A stretch of DNA of 64,000 nucleotides from Bacteroidota bacterium. Lineage in GTDB: Bacteria > Bacteroidota > Bacteroidia > Sphingobacteriales > Sphingobacteriaceae. The translations under genes were made by a program, and so were the position numbers. The stretch is taken from contig JAFDZM010000080.1 in NCBI GenBank assembly GCA_018266915.1, forward strand, positions 62,001-126,000, in the 5' to 3' direction. Shown piece by piece: positions 56,379 to 64,000 of the stretch. The notes beneath the pieces are model-generated. The model made no database searches. It saw nothing but the letters and a program-made list of their open reading frames with translations, and was not told the DNA's origin. Numbering within the stretch: the stretch's first letter is position 1; every line of letters starts with the position of its first letter.

Positions 56379-57997
56379 TGATTATAAGGGATAGATATAA
56401 TAAACTCGCTGCCGGCACTAGCTTCACTTTGGGCCATAACGCTCCCTCCATGCGCCTCAATCACGTATTTCACATAGCTCAGCCCAAGTCCTGTCCCTTT
56501 TACTTCGTGCACATTCCCTGTGGGTACGCGATGAAATTTATTGAACACCTGGCTTATGTGAGCCGCGGGTATACCAATGCCATTATCTTTCACCGAAAAT
56601 AAAGCATTGCCGCCAACTTTATAGCATGTAATGATGATTAAAACCTGCTCATTTGAATATTTTATGGCATTATCTACCAGGTTTACCAAAACATTCCTGA
56701 AATGCAGTTTATCAGCATTGATTGTTTTTATATCGCTCTTGTTCTCATAATAAATGGTTACAGGCTTATTTGCCTTTAACTTTTCAACTTCTACCACATC
56801 ATTTACCAGTTCATCTATATCTATACTTTCCTTGACCAATTTTACTTCATCATTACCGAATGCGGCCACATTCAAAACCCGGCTTACAATATCATTTAAT
56901 CGTGTCAACTCATTCCTTGAGGTTTGCAAGTAACGCTGGGTTTTATCCGGATCATTCAATGCATTGTATTTTTGTAAACCTTCAATGGCGACCGTCATAG
57001 TAGCTATCGGGGTTTTCAATTCGTGAGTCATGTTGTTGATGAAGTCATCTTTTAGTTCACTCAGTTTCTTTTGCTGCATAATGGTTTTGAAGATATACCA
57101 GAAACAAAATACAGTCAACACCACAAGAAGTACCGACATTAACAATGTGAGCAGCATTTCCTTCAATATCGCTTTTTGCGGATTTTTAATTACCGCCCTC
57201 ACAAAAAATTCAGGGCCAACAATACTCATAAACATTCTGAAACCGTGATATTTATAATGATACTCCGTAGTCTCGCTATAGTGCGAGTTTAGCTTTGCCG
57301 GTGCAGTTGCCGAAGTTGAAATTTTTAGATAAAATGGCGCACTGATATGCAGTTTATTTAATTCAATCTTCAAATAGTTATTGATTTTAATGCTATCAGA
57401 CTCACGAAAATCTTTTCTAAGGGCGTAAACAGTATTATTTAATGCCGGATCGAACTTCATGATACGATCTTCAGGTATATCCATTTCGGTTTTGTCGCGA
57501 CTGATTGTAGAGCCAAGTATACCGTGCGAACTGATATCATAAATACTGAATCCCTGCAGGATATTGTGCATTAAGATAGGACTCTCAAAGGCAGCTTCGG
57601 CAATTAGTTCTCTTAAACCTGCTTTGTGACCTATCCTCTTTTTGTAAGAATTTAATTGGGAAAATGGGATAAGGCTGTTGTCTTTCACGCGCCAATACAA
57701 GTTTGAAATGGAATCAATAACTAAGTATTTTAGGTTGTGATCACTTCTTTCGGTTAAAGTATCGATTTTTAAACGAGTTTCAGGAGGGGAGAGGCGCCGT
57801 GCGATCACGTTGCGCAGTGAATCCAGGTAATCTTTTTTGCAATCGTTTATGGCGCGCTGCAAAGCTACATCAATGTTGCTGTCAAATTTTTCCTTATTTA
57901 CCGCATAAGCATTTAAAGCCCAATACACCTGGAAAGCAATAATGCCGAGCAGTGATAAAGTGATCAGTAAAAATATAATTTGGAGCTTTCTGCGCAT
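56375..57997 (-). CDS. Membrane sensor histidine kinase
   Basis: 540 aa. TM1 at about 7-28, a large periplasmic sensor region with no known domain at about 30-275, TM2 near 285-308 (LLTLLMSVLLVVLTVFCFW), then HisKA with H-box FINNMTHELKTPIATM near 326 and HATPase_c with N-box LVNLVDNAIKYS, G1 SVKDNGIGIP and GTGLGLSY. It forms a coupled two-component pair with the regulator at 55686-56378; the kinase is encoded first. Confidence 0.95.
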   Translation of the reverse strand: MRRKLQIIFLLITLSLLGIIAFQVYWALNAYAVNKEKFDSNIDVALQRAINDCKKDYLDSLRNVIARRLSPPETRLKIDTLTERSDHNLKYLVIDSISNLYWRVKDNSLIPFSQLNSYKKRIGHKAGLRELIAEAAFESPILMHNILQGFSIYDISSHGILGSTISRDKTEMDIPEDRIMKFDPALNNTVYALRKDFRESDSIKINNYLKIELNKLHISAPFYLKISTSATAPAKLNSHYSETTEYHYKYHGFRMFMSIVGPEFFVRAVIKNPQKAILKEMLLTLLMSVLLVVLTVFCFWYIFKTIMQQKKLSELKDDFINNMTHELKTPIATMTVAIEGLQKYNALNDPDKTQRYLQTSRNELTRLNDIVSRVLNVAAFGNDEVKLVKESIDIDELVNDVVEVEKLKANKPVTIYYENKSDIKTINADKLHFRNVLVNLVDNAIKYSNEQVLIIITCYKVGGNALFSVKDNGIGIPAAHISQVFNKFHRVPTGNVHEVKGTGLGLSYVKYVIEAHGGSVMAQSEASAGSEFIISIPYNQ

Positions 57998-58094
57998 CGG
58001 TCGGTTTGAATAATACTCTAATGTATAACGAGCTATTCAAACACGATGAATCTGTTAACATACGTTAACATAAAGAAAGGAGGAGAAAGATTAT

Positions 58095-58243
58095 AAACCA
58101 TGTCATTTCGACGAGCTGGGTGGAAAAAGTGTGGCGCGAAGAGAAATCTTATACAACTTGCATTGTCCGCTTTGCATGGAGTATAAGATTTCTCTTCACC
58201 CGATCACACACTGTCCTTGCTGCTCATCGAAATGACATGGTTT
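58095..58243. repeat. Large REP/BIME-like imperfect palindrome
   Basis: About 149 bp. Outer arms 58095-58116 and 58222-58243 match at 21 of 22 positions, and inner arms 58138-58154 and 58181-58197 match at 17 of 17. In between, the arms diverge. The outer word contains TGTCATTTCGACGAGC, the inner word AGAGAAATCTTATAC. Similar TGTCATTTCGA...GAGAAATCTTA elements are, as I recall, widespread in Bacteroidota genomes. It lies between the two-component kinase and the 3' end of the SDR gene. Confidence 0.85.
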
Positions 58244-58254
58244 ATGTTTTTAGC

Positions 58255-59049
58255 TTAAAGTATCCCTTTAACCACGCCACCGTCCGCTCTCAATGCAGCA
58301 CCATTCGTAGCTGAAGATAAAGGACTTGCAACATAAGCTACCATGTTTGCCACTTCATCCGGACTGGTAAAACGTTGCAATAAGGATGTTGGCCGCATGT
58401 ATTGAAAAAACTCTTTTTCGATATCCTGGATGCTTTTATTTTGATCTTTGGCCAGTTTTTCAATGAAATCGCCGGCACCTTCTGAAAAAGTTGGACCGGG
58501 TAAAACGGTATTAACCGTAACGCCTGTGCCTTTAGTTAATTCAGCCAGTCCACGGGAAACGGCGATTTGGGCCGTTTTCGTCATACCATAATGGATCATT
58601 TCATCAGGTATTTGTATAGCGGATTCGCTGGAAATAAAAATTATCCGGCCCCAATTTTTGGCGATCATTTTATCGAAATAAGCACGGGCAAGGCGTACGC
58701 CGCTCAATACATTTACCTCAAAAAATTTGATCCAATCAGCATCCGGGATATCCCTGAATGGTTTTGGCTCGAATATGCCGACGTTGTTTACCAGGATATC
58801 AACTTCGGGTAATTGACTAATTAGATTGTCGACGTCTTTACTATTTGAGAAATCAGCAATTAAACCGTGAATATTGGGGTTGCCGGTTTCTTCTTTTAAT
58901 TTCTTTATAGCAGCTTCAACACGCTTACTGGTGCGGCCGTTTACATAAACCTGTGCATTTTCTTTTGCTAATTGCTTAGCTATAGCATAACCGATGCCGG
59001 CGGTTGAACCGGTAACCAGCGCTTTTTTGTTTTTCAATTGCAGATCCAT
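58255..59049 (-). CDS. Short-chain dehydrogenase/reductase
   Basis: 264 aa classical SDR. Nucleotide-binding GSTAGIGYAIAKQL at about 14-27, NNVG in LVNNVGIFEP, catalytic Ser in IFISSESA and Tyr/Lys in MIHYGMTKTAQ. The substrate is unknown. The insertion IEKLAKDQNKSIQDIEKEFFQ before TSPDEVANMVAYVAS is seen in a common SDR subgroup. It stands alone, followed by the REP-like element. Confidence 0.93.
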   Translation of the reverse strand: MDLQLKNKKALVTGSTAGIGYAIAKQLAKENAQVYVNGRTSKRVEAAIKKLKEETGNPNIHGLIADFSNSKDVDNLISQLPEVDILVNNVGIFEPKPFRDIPDADWIKFFEVNVLSGVRLARAYFDKMIAKNWGRIIFISSESAIQIPDEMIHYGMTKTAQIAVSRGLAELTKGTGVTVNTVLPGPTFSEGAGDFIEKLAKDQNKSIQDIEKEFFQYMRPTSLLQRFTSPDEVANMVAYVASPLSSATNGAALRADGGVVKGIL

Positions 59050-59201
59050 AAGTGTTTTTTCGTTTTGGTAAATGCGACTTTAAGGGCTAATGTTATTGAT
59101 ATGATGTTTAAAATAAAAGATGGACTGGATGTGACAAAGTACTTATATTTTTCATATGAAAAATCAATCAAAGCCAAATGTTAATACACTTTTAGAAGAA
59201 C

Positions 59202-60083
59202 CTAATGTTTTAATTTCTCTTTTAAAATCTTGATTACTTCTGAATGTTTAGCAACAATGCCTATATGGTGAACATCCAAGCCAGCTGATAGAATGCCTGC
59301 GAAGACAACTTTGGAAACTGTTGAATTGCCGCTTTTTTTTAGTCGAAAAAAAACAGGTGATCCAGAAAAGCCGTAGGAAGCCTCTGGATAAAGAGCGAAA
59401 TTTAACGAATCTAGATTATCAGGACGGCCGGGAATGTCTTTCCATGCATCTGTTAACTTCCCTCTATAGAGACGCTCTGAATCTTCTCGCAGTACACTAC
59501 TTGGGTCTTTTCCCGGAACTAGCAAATCATTAGAATTTTCAAAGTTCTTAGGATTTGGATAACCCCACGTGAATGCATCCAGTATCAAATTATTTTTAAA
59601 ATTATTCTCTATAAAGTCATCTATTGTATTAAGAGCTATTGCACTTGATAAGTTCTTGCACTCCACAATTTCGACATCAGGTTTTTTGAAGGACATCATG
59701 GGATCATCATATTTATCCAATCCCCGGTCGTTGAAGGTAAACTCAATAAAATCCAATTTCTTTGTCTCTCTATGATACACACGTATATAATAGTGAATAG
59801 CAGCCGGATCAACATTTGGCAAGTCAGGAATAGCATCGTAGGAACTCCGCAGAACATGGGCTGCTGTAACTAAGAATATTCTATTATTACTTTTTATAAA
59901 AGCACACGTTCCCCAAATCCATCTATGCTTAACCGTCGGATTAGCTCGAGCTTCTTCCCATGGACAATCAATTTTCAATATCAAATAGGAATATTTACGA
60001 AAAGATTCTTCATCAACTTGGCCCAATGCTCTGGAGCTAATGAAAACTAAAAATAAAATTTTTACTGTTCTTAAATTAAACAC
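59202..60083 (-). CDS. Secreted trypsin-like (S1) peptidase domain protein
   Basis: 293 aa with a signal peptide (1-21). The likely catalytic triad is H76 in FLVTAAHVL, D136 in KPDVEIVE and S240 in YGFSGSPVF (usual GDSGGP/GNSGSP; here GFSGSP). The middle region is long and unlike HtrA proteases, and there is no PDZ domain. It is therefore a divergent trypsin-like serine peptidase of the periplasm or surface. The unusual Phe before Ser may alter or abolish activity. It is a single gene with a lower GC content than its neighbours by eye, so possible acquisition should be considered. Confidence 0.78.
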   Translation of the reverse strand: MFNLRTVKILFLVFISSRALGQVDEESFRKYSYLILKIDCPWEEARANPTVKHRWIWGTCAFIKSNNRIFLVTAAHVLRSSYDAIPDLPNVDPAAIHYYIRVYHRETKKLDFIEFTFNDRGLDKYDDPMMSFKKPDVEIVECKNLSSAIALNTIDDFIENNFKNNLILDAFTWGYPNPKNFENSNDLLVPGKDPSSVLREDSERLYRGKLTDAWKDIPGRPDNLDSLNFALYPEASYGFSGSPVFFRLKKSGNSTVSKVVFAGILSAGLDVHHIGIVAKHSEVIKILKEKLKH

Positions 60084-60182
60084 GATAAGATTTGTAAGTG
60101 TATACTAAAATAATGGAAATCTATTATATAATCAAAACAGCATACGTATATAAAGCTCAGAATTATTTACGAAACATTTTTC

Positions 60183-60200
60183 ACATAATTAATATTATGT
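60183..60200. repeat. Perfect short palindrome
   Basis: ACATAAT-TAAT-ATTATGT, 7-bp arms with a 4-nt centre in an AT-rich gap. Possible operator or hairpin; nothing else supports a function. Confidence 0.3.
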
Positions 60201-60215
60201 TAAGTAATGTCTAGA

Positions 60216-60249
60216 TTTAAAAGAGCCTTCGTTTGCAGGCTCTTTTAAA
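60216..60249 (-). terminator. Terminator of the gyrA-TPR-TPR operon
   Basis: A perfect 12-bp stem, TTTAAAAGAGCC/GGCTCTTTTAAA with a 10-nt loop, 17 nt after the stop of the last TPR gene. Read on either strand it ends in an A/T-rich run. Confidence 0.8.
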
Positions 60250-60265
60250 ATATCTTCCCTATCGA

Positions 60266-61567
60266 TTACTTGCCGGCAGGCAAAGCATCAATTTTCTTTT
60301 GGATATCATTGGCGTTGTTAGTATCCTTAACGCCCAGGTAATAAGATTTCAAGTTTGTCAGCGCGTCTCTTGAATCTGGTTTCAATTCAACGGCCTTCAA
60401 CAAATATGGTTTAGCCTGGTTAAATTGATCGGTTGCTTTCTTCATGGCTGCATCGTATGACTTTTGATCGTTCAGAAATTGAGCTGCATTATACTGATCA
60501 ATAGCCGGCGCCATAGTTACATAACCTAAATTCAACACAGCTTCAAAATAGTTAGGATCCATATCCACTGCCTTTTTATAAGCTTCTGCTGCTTTTGTAA
60601 AGTTTGCTGCACGGTCTGCCTGTATCTTTGCTATCTGTGGATTCGGTGTAAATTTCGCTCCCGCTTTTAATTTAGCCTGAGCAGCTTTATCAGCTTTTTG
60701 CAACTTGGTAACTTCCTTTTGCTGGCCTTCAGCTATTTGTGAATACGTCAAACCTGCATAATAGTACAATTTCTTATTGTTAGGATCAGCTTTAATTGCA
60801 GCTTCAATTTTTGCAACTAAATCACCTTGCTGTCCGGCCAAAAGACTCGTTTCGATTTCCGCTTTACGCAGATCGGCATTATTTGGATATTTGGATGATG
60901 CCTCGCTTGCAATCTTCACTGCATTAGCGGTATCCTTATTTAACATGTAAAGAATCGGCATATCCATGTATATCTTTTCTTTGTCCTTATAATCTGTAGC
61001 CAATAACTTTTTGTAGCTGTCTATTGCATTAGGATAATTTTTCGCATTCGCTGCCGATACCCCAGCATAAAGCATTGCAGTGGTGTCGCCTGGTAATACT
61101 TTTTGTTCAGCTACAAACGCATTATAGGCTTCATCATAATTTTTAGCCTGATAAGCTTTTACACCTTTATCTAGCTGTATTTGAGCCAGTTCACGGCTTG
61201 CGTGGTCAATCAGGCCTTTAAATTCGCCTTTAGTATCAGTTTCTTTAGCCTTAGCAATTGCTTCTTCTGAAGTTGATGTTTCAGTTGCTGCAGCAGACGC
61301 ATCAGCTTCATGGGCCGCCAATGATGCATAAATTGCTGCTTTTAAAGCATACGTTTGTGGCAATGTAGCTGTTTTAGTATTTGCCGCTGCCTTATCAATT
61401 GCTGTTTTTGCATCCATCAGCGATGGCTTTGCAAGGGCAAAGTTTGCTCTTGATAGCGGGTCGTATTTTTCATACGCAGACTGGGCATTATTCAACTCCC
61501 CTTTTTGAGCAAATGCACTTATGGTGATCACCCCTAAAAGGCCTGTCAATAAAAATTTGATTTTCAT
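60266..61567 (-). CDS. Secreted tetratricopeptide-repeat protein
   Basis: 433 aa. A signal peptide (ends SAFAQ) leads to multiple TPR-like helix pairs, for example YQAKNYDEAYNAFVAEQKV, NYPNAIDSYKKLLATDYK and FTKAAEAYKKAVDMDPNYFEAVLNLG. Lys/Ala-rich insertions separate them. It is periplasmic and probably a scaffold. It is third in the gyrA-TPR-TPR operon; Bacteroidota frequently have such proteins after gyrA, but a link to gyrase is not expected since this protein is exported. Confidence 0.9.
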   Translation of the reverse strand: MKIKFLLTGLLGVITISAFAQKGELNNAQSAYEKYDPLSRANFALAKPSLMDAKTAIDKAAANTKTATLPQTYALKAAIYASLAAHEADASAAATETSTSEEAIAKAKETDTKGEFKGLIDHASRELAQIQLDKGVKAYQAKNYDEAYNAFVAEQKVLPGDTTAMLYAGVSAANAKNYPNAIDSYKKLLATDYKDKEKIYMDMPILYMLNKDTANAVKIASEASSKYPNNADLRKAEIETSLLAGQQGDLVAKIEAAIKADPNNKKLYYYAGLTYSQIAEGQQKEVTKLQKADKAAQAKLKAGAKFTPNPQIAKIQADRAANFTKAAEAYKKAVDMDPNYFEAVLNLGYVTMAPAIDQYNAAQFLNDQKSYDAAMKKATDQFNQAKPYLLKAVELKPDSRDALTNLKSYYLGVKDTNNANDIQKKIDALPAGK

Positions 61568-61570
61568 GTG

Positions 61571-62689
61571 TTATTGATTGGTTACTAATTTAAGTTTTTC
61601 GCTTACCTTATCTAATTGGTCCTGGTTGCCGGTTTTTTCATATACCATTTGCAGCAATTGCAGGCTTTTAACATCATTGGGGTTTATTTCGGATGCCTTC
61701 TCAAGCCACTGCCCTGCCCTGGAAATATCTTTCACACTATCGTTATTGTGTTTCAGAACTCCCATCTTAAAGTACAGAACACCAAGACTATACACCGGTT
61801 CATATAAAGAACTGTTCAATTCAATGGCATGTAAATATAGTGATTCTGCTTTATCAAATTTATTTAAATGATCATAACAATTGGCACTGACGTAAACCAC
61901 CTCTTCATTATTCGGATTTTCATCCAATAATTTGGTCAATAAAGGCTCTAAAGCATGATAATCCCGCTTGTTATTGTAAATATTGGCCTCGTCAAGTAAT
62001 AAGAATTTATCATCAGGGACATGCTTTCTCCCCTTTTGCAGTATCTGTAAAGCCTTAGAAGTGTCCCCTATCGCTTTAAAGGTGTTTGACGCGGCTTCAA
62101 TATATTCCGCTTTTGTGCTGTCGGTTTTCAGCAGATCGGTATAATATTTACCGGCATCCAACAAATTCCCCAACCTGTTATTGGCATAAGCGATATAAGC
62201 ATTCAAATTTTTGTAGTCGGGTGCATATTTCTTTGCTTTTTGAAATGTTGCGATGGCATTATTGAAATCAGACATGCGCATGTACCCAAAGCCCTGTCGC
62301 AGATAAACATTGGCTATGCAATTCTTGCAATAATCAAGCTCAGGCTGATATTTATAACTTTTTTTGTTGGCCAGCAGTTTGTCAAGATGACGACGTGTCT
62401 GATCAAAGAAATTGGCAGGCTGTTTGGTTTTATTGGTCGAATCGATATAAACGATGCTCGAATAAACCACCGCCTTATACATATTTTTCTGTAGGTCGAT
62501 TGAGTCAGAATGCGTTTTGATCAAACTGTCAACCGATTTTTTGGCGCTGGTTAAGTATTTAAGGTCCTTTTTCTGCTTATAAAAAGCCAGATTATTGACC
62601 ACGCTTTTAAATACTTCTGTTTGTCCAAAAGCTATTGAAGCAGAAAATAATGATATAAAAAGCAATAATATTACCTTGCGGCCAACCAT
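61571..62689 (-). CDS. Secreted tetratricopeptide-repeat protein
   Basis: 372 aa with a signal peptide (MVGRKVILLLFISLFSASIA, then FGQ). TPR helix pairs are clear from about 125 on: GYMRMSDFNNAIATFQKAKK, NEEVVYVSANCYDHLNKFDKAE and YEPVYSLGVLYFKMG. It lies 3 nt after gyrA and 3 nt before another TPR gene, so it is co-transcribed with both. Role unknown; likely periplasmic. Confidence 0.9.
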   Translation of the reverse strand: MVGRKVILLLFISLFSASIAFGQTEVFKSVVNNLAFYKQKKDLKYLTSAKKSVDSLIKTHSDSIDLQKNMYKAVVYSSIVYIDSTNKTKQPANFFDQTRRHLDKLLANKKSYKYQPELDYCKNCIANVYLRQGFGYMRMSDFNNAIATFQKAKKYAPDYKNLNAYIAYANNRLGNLLDAGKYYTDLLKTDSTKAEYIEAASNTFKAIGDTSKALQILQKGRKHVPDDKFLLLDEANIYNNKRDYHALEPLLTKLLDENPNNEEVVYVSANCYDHLNKFDKAESLYLHAIELNSSLYEPVYSLGVLYFKMGVLKHNNDSVKDISRAGQWLEKASEINPNDVKSLQLLQMVYEKTGNQDQLDKVSEKLKLVTNQ

Positions 62690-62692
62690 ACT

Positions 62693-64000
62693 TTATTCAG
62701 TTTCTTCGCTAGTTGAAGATTCAGTATCAGTATCCGGATTTTCAGTTCCTTCAACGTTATCCTGAGTTTCCTCGTCTTCGTCATGCTCGATCTTTGCTAC
62801 TGAAGCAATCTCATCATCCCCCTTCAGGGTGATCAGCCTCACTCCTTGCGTAGCACGCCCCATAGTTCTTAATTCGCTTATAGCGATACGGATAATGATA
62901 CCTGATTTATTAATAATCATCAGATCTTCCTTATCTGTAACACCTTTTATGGCAACAAGTTTTCCTGTTTTATCAGTAATATTAAGCGTTTTCACACCTT
63001 TACCACCACGGTTGGTCACACGATAATCGTCAATGTCAGTACGTTTGCCATAACCTTTTTCAGAAACTACCAATACCGTAGTTTCAGGGTTATCGATGCT
63101 GATCATACCTACAACTTCATCGTTTTCATCCTCCAGGCTGATACCACGAACACCGGTTGCAGTGCGGCCCATCGGGCGGACGGTAGCCTCATTAAAGCGA
63201 ATTGCACGGCCTGATTTCAACGCCATAACAATTTCACTGCTTCCGCTGGTCAGGTTAGCTTCTAATAACATATCGCCTTCATTGATGTTGATGGCGTTGA
63301 TACCATTAGCACGCGGACGTGAATAAGCCTCAAGCGAAGTTTTCTTGATGGTACCTTTACGGGTACACATAATAATGAAGTTATTCTCCAAATATTCCTG
63401 GTCCTTCAGGCTTGTAAGCTTGATAAAGGCCTTAATATTCTCTTCTTTAGGAATATTAATGATGTTCTGAATAGCACGGCCTTTCGAGGTACGTGTGCCT
63501 TCAGGGATTTCAAATACCCTTAGCCAGAAACAACGACCGGCTTCAGTGAAGAACAACATATAGTTGTGGTTCGAAGCCACTAACAGGTGCTCGATAAAGT
63601 CTTCATCGCGGCTGTTGCTGCCGATAGCGCCTTTACCACCTCTACCTTGTCTGCGATATTCGGTAAGCGGGGTCCGCTTGATATATCCTTCGTGAGAAAT
63701 GGTGATCACCACGTCTTCATCCTCGATAAAGTCTTCGGTCATCATTTCGGCAGATGAATGCACAATTTCAGTTTTGCGCTCATCACCGTATTTCTCTCTT
63801 ATCTCATTAAGCTCATCTTTAATGATCTGGATACGCAAACCTTCGTCGGCCAAAACAGATTTTAAATATTCTATTTGCTTCATCAGTTCAGCGTATTCAG
63901 CTTTGATCTTGTCACGTTCCAGTCCGGTTAACCTTCTCAGGGTCATATCCAGAATGGCACGTGCCTGTATCTCGCTCAGGCCGAATTTGGTCATTAACCC
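62693..64000 (-). CDS. gyrA: DNA gyrase subunit A, C-terminal part (5' end beyond window)
   Basis: The frame is open to the right window edge, with GLMTKFGLSEIQARAILDM immediately inside it; the catalytic N-terminal domain with the active-site Tyr is therefore outside. The visible part holds the end of the coiled-coil domain and the C-terminal beta-pinwheel, with the GyrA box as RRQGRGGKGAIG and repeats such as NRGGKGVKTLNIT and GRATQGVRLITLKG. GyrA wraps DNA for negative supercoiling. The tail is very acidic (DEDEETQDNVEGTENPDTDTE), as in other GyrA proteins that regulate wrapping. First visible gene of the gyrA-TPR-TPR operon. Confidence 0.97.
   Translation of the reverse strand, partial: GLMTKFGLSEIQARAILDMTLRRLTGLERDKIKAEYAELMKQIEYLKSVLADEGLRIQIIKDELNEIREKYGDERKTEIVHSSAEMMTEDFIEDEDVVITISHEGYIKRTPLTEYRRQGRGGKGAIGSNSRDEDFIEHLLVASNHNYMLFFTEAGRCFWLRVFEIPEGTRTSKGRAIQNIINIPKEENIKAFIKLTSLKDQEYLENNFIIMCTRKGTIKKTSLEAYSRPRANGINAININEGDMLLEANLTSGSSEIVMALKSGRAIRFNEATVRPMGRTATGVRGISLEDENDEVVGMISIDNPETTVLVVSEKGYGKRTDIDDYRVTNRGGKGVKTLNITDKTGKLVAIKGVTDKEDLMIINKSGIIIRIAISELRTMGRATQGVRLITLKGDDEIASVAKIEHDEDEETQDNVEGTENPDTDTESSTSEETE

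Noticed and set aside
1..64000. CRISPR array, insertion sequence, prophage or defence island
   Set aside because: No regularly spaced identical repeats, transposase, integrase, phage structural gene, restriction-modification or toxin-antitoxin pair was seen; the gene content is housekeeping and metabolic.

Overview
This window looks like chromosome of a Bacteroidota bacterium, most likely a member of the Sphingobacteriaceae (Mucilaginibacter/Pedobacter-like). The evidence is the Bacteroidota-type promoter word TAnnTTTG in front of many genes, an almost general lack of Shine-Dalgarno sequences, a gyrA gene followed by TPR genes, a PorE-like TPR/propeller/OmpA protein, TPR-containing histidine kinases and a cobalamin riboswitch feeding a TonB-dependent receptor. 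The genus is an inference. I see no prophage, insertion sequence, CRISPR array, tRNA or plasmid function; the content is mainly housekeeping and metabolic.

Layout. 1-2.2 kb: etfBA plus a truncated bifunctional-nuclease (DUF151) gene. 2.3-10.3 kb: a TPR protein, a chromate transporter, dnaB, rlmB, manC and recQ. 10.4-20.6 kb: an OmpA-family envelope protein, queE, a lipoprotein, a Rieske protein with an NTF2-like partner, folD, lepA, a secreted protein, a Y-family polymerase and a small DUF1842-like protein preceded by a run of hairpins. 20.6-24.5 kb: a sigma-54 response regulator, the RNase P RNA gene (rnpB), a cytochrome c/SCO1/lipoprotein operon and a DinB-family protein. 24.5-32.9 kb: a possible small transcript, a GH1 glycosidase, a TPR histidine kinase, glutaryl-CoA dehydrogenase, folB, a GlcD-like oxidase, an MgtC-like protein and a thioesterase. 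33-39 kb: an Hsp20, small stress proteins, a LutA-like protein and the classic thrS-infC-rpmI-rplT translation operon. 39-42.8 kb: a DoxX, Tat-signal hemerythrin and second chromate-transporter cluster, then a class-A-beta-lactamase-like protein. 42.9-47.3 kb: a probable vitamin B12 acquisition and salvage locus (riboswitch, BtuB-like receptor, DUF6580 membrane protein, sirtuin, DUF71 PP-loop ATPase). 47.6-55.6 kb: a CrtA-like monooxygenase, free-Met-sulfoxide reductase, hydrolase, 3-methyladenine glycosylase, kynureninase, HDAC-like protein, MATE pump and a three-gene overlapping operon (DUF4442, GNAT, AlbA_2). 55.7-64 kb: a two-component system, a REP-like palindrome, an SDR, a trypsin-like protein, and the gyrA-TPR-TPR operon running off the right edge.

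Three patterns cut across the genes. (1) Five genes have TAnnTTTG exactly 4 nt before the ATG, which predicts leaderless mRNAs. (2) Many intergenic spacers are filled by long imperfect palindromes made of short quasi-repeated words (about 8 nt period); they often run from one stop codon to the next and share words between sites. (3) A small CCCGAT/ATCGGG palindrome sits in a peripheral position of two unrelated structured RNAs, rnpB and the B12 riboswitch. These, with the hairpin run at 19936-20080 and the small transcription unit near 24.7 kb, are the parts of the window that ordinary gene annotation does not explain.
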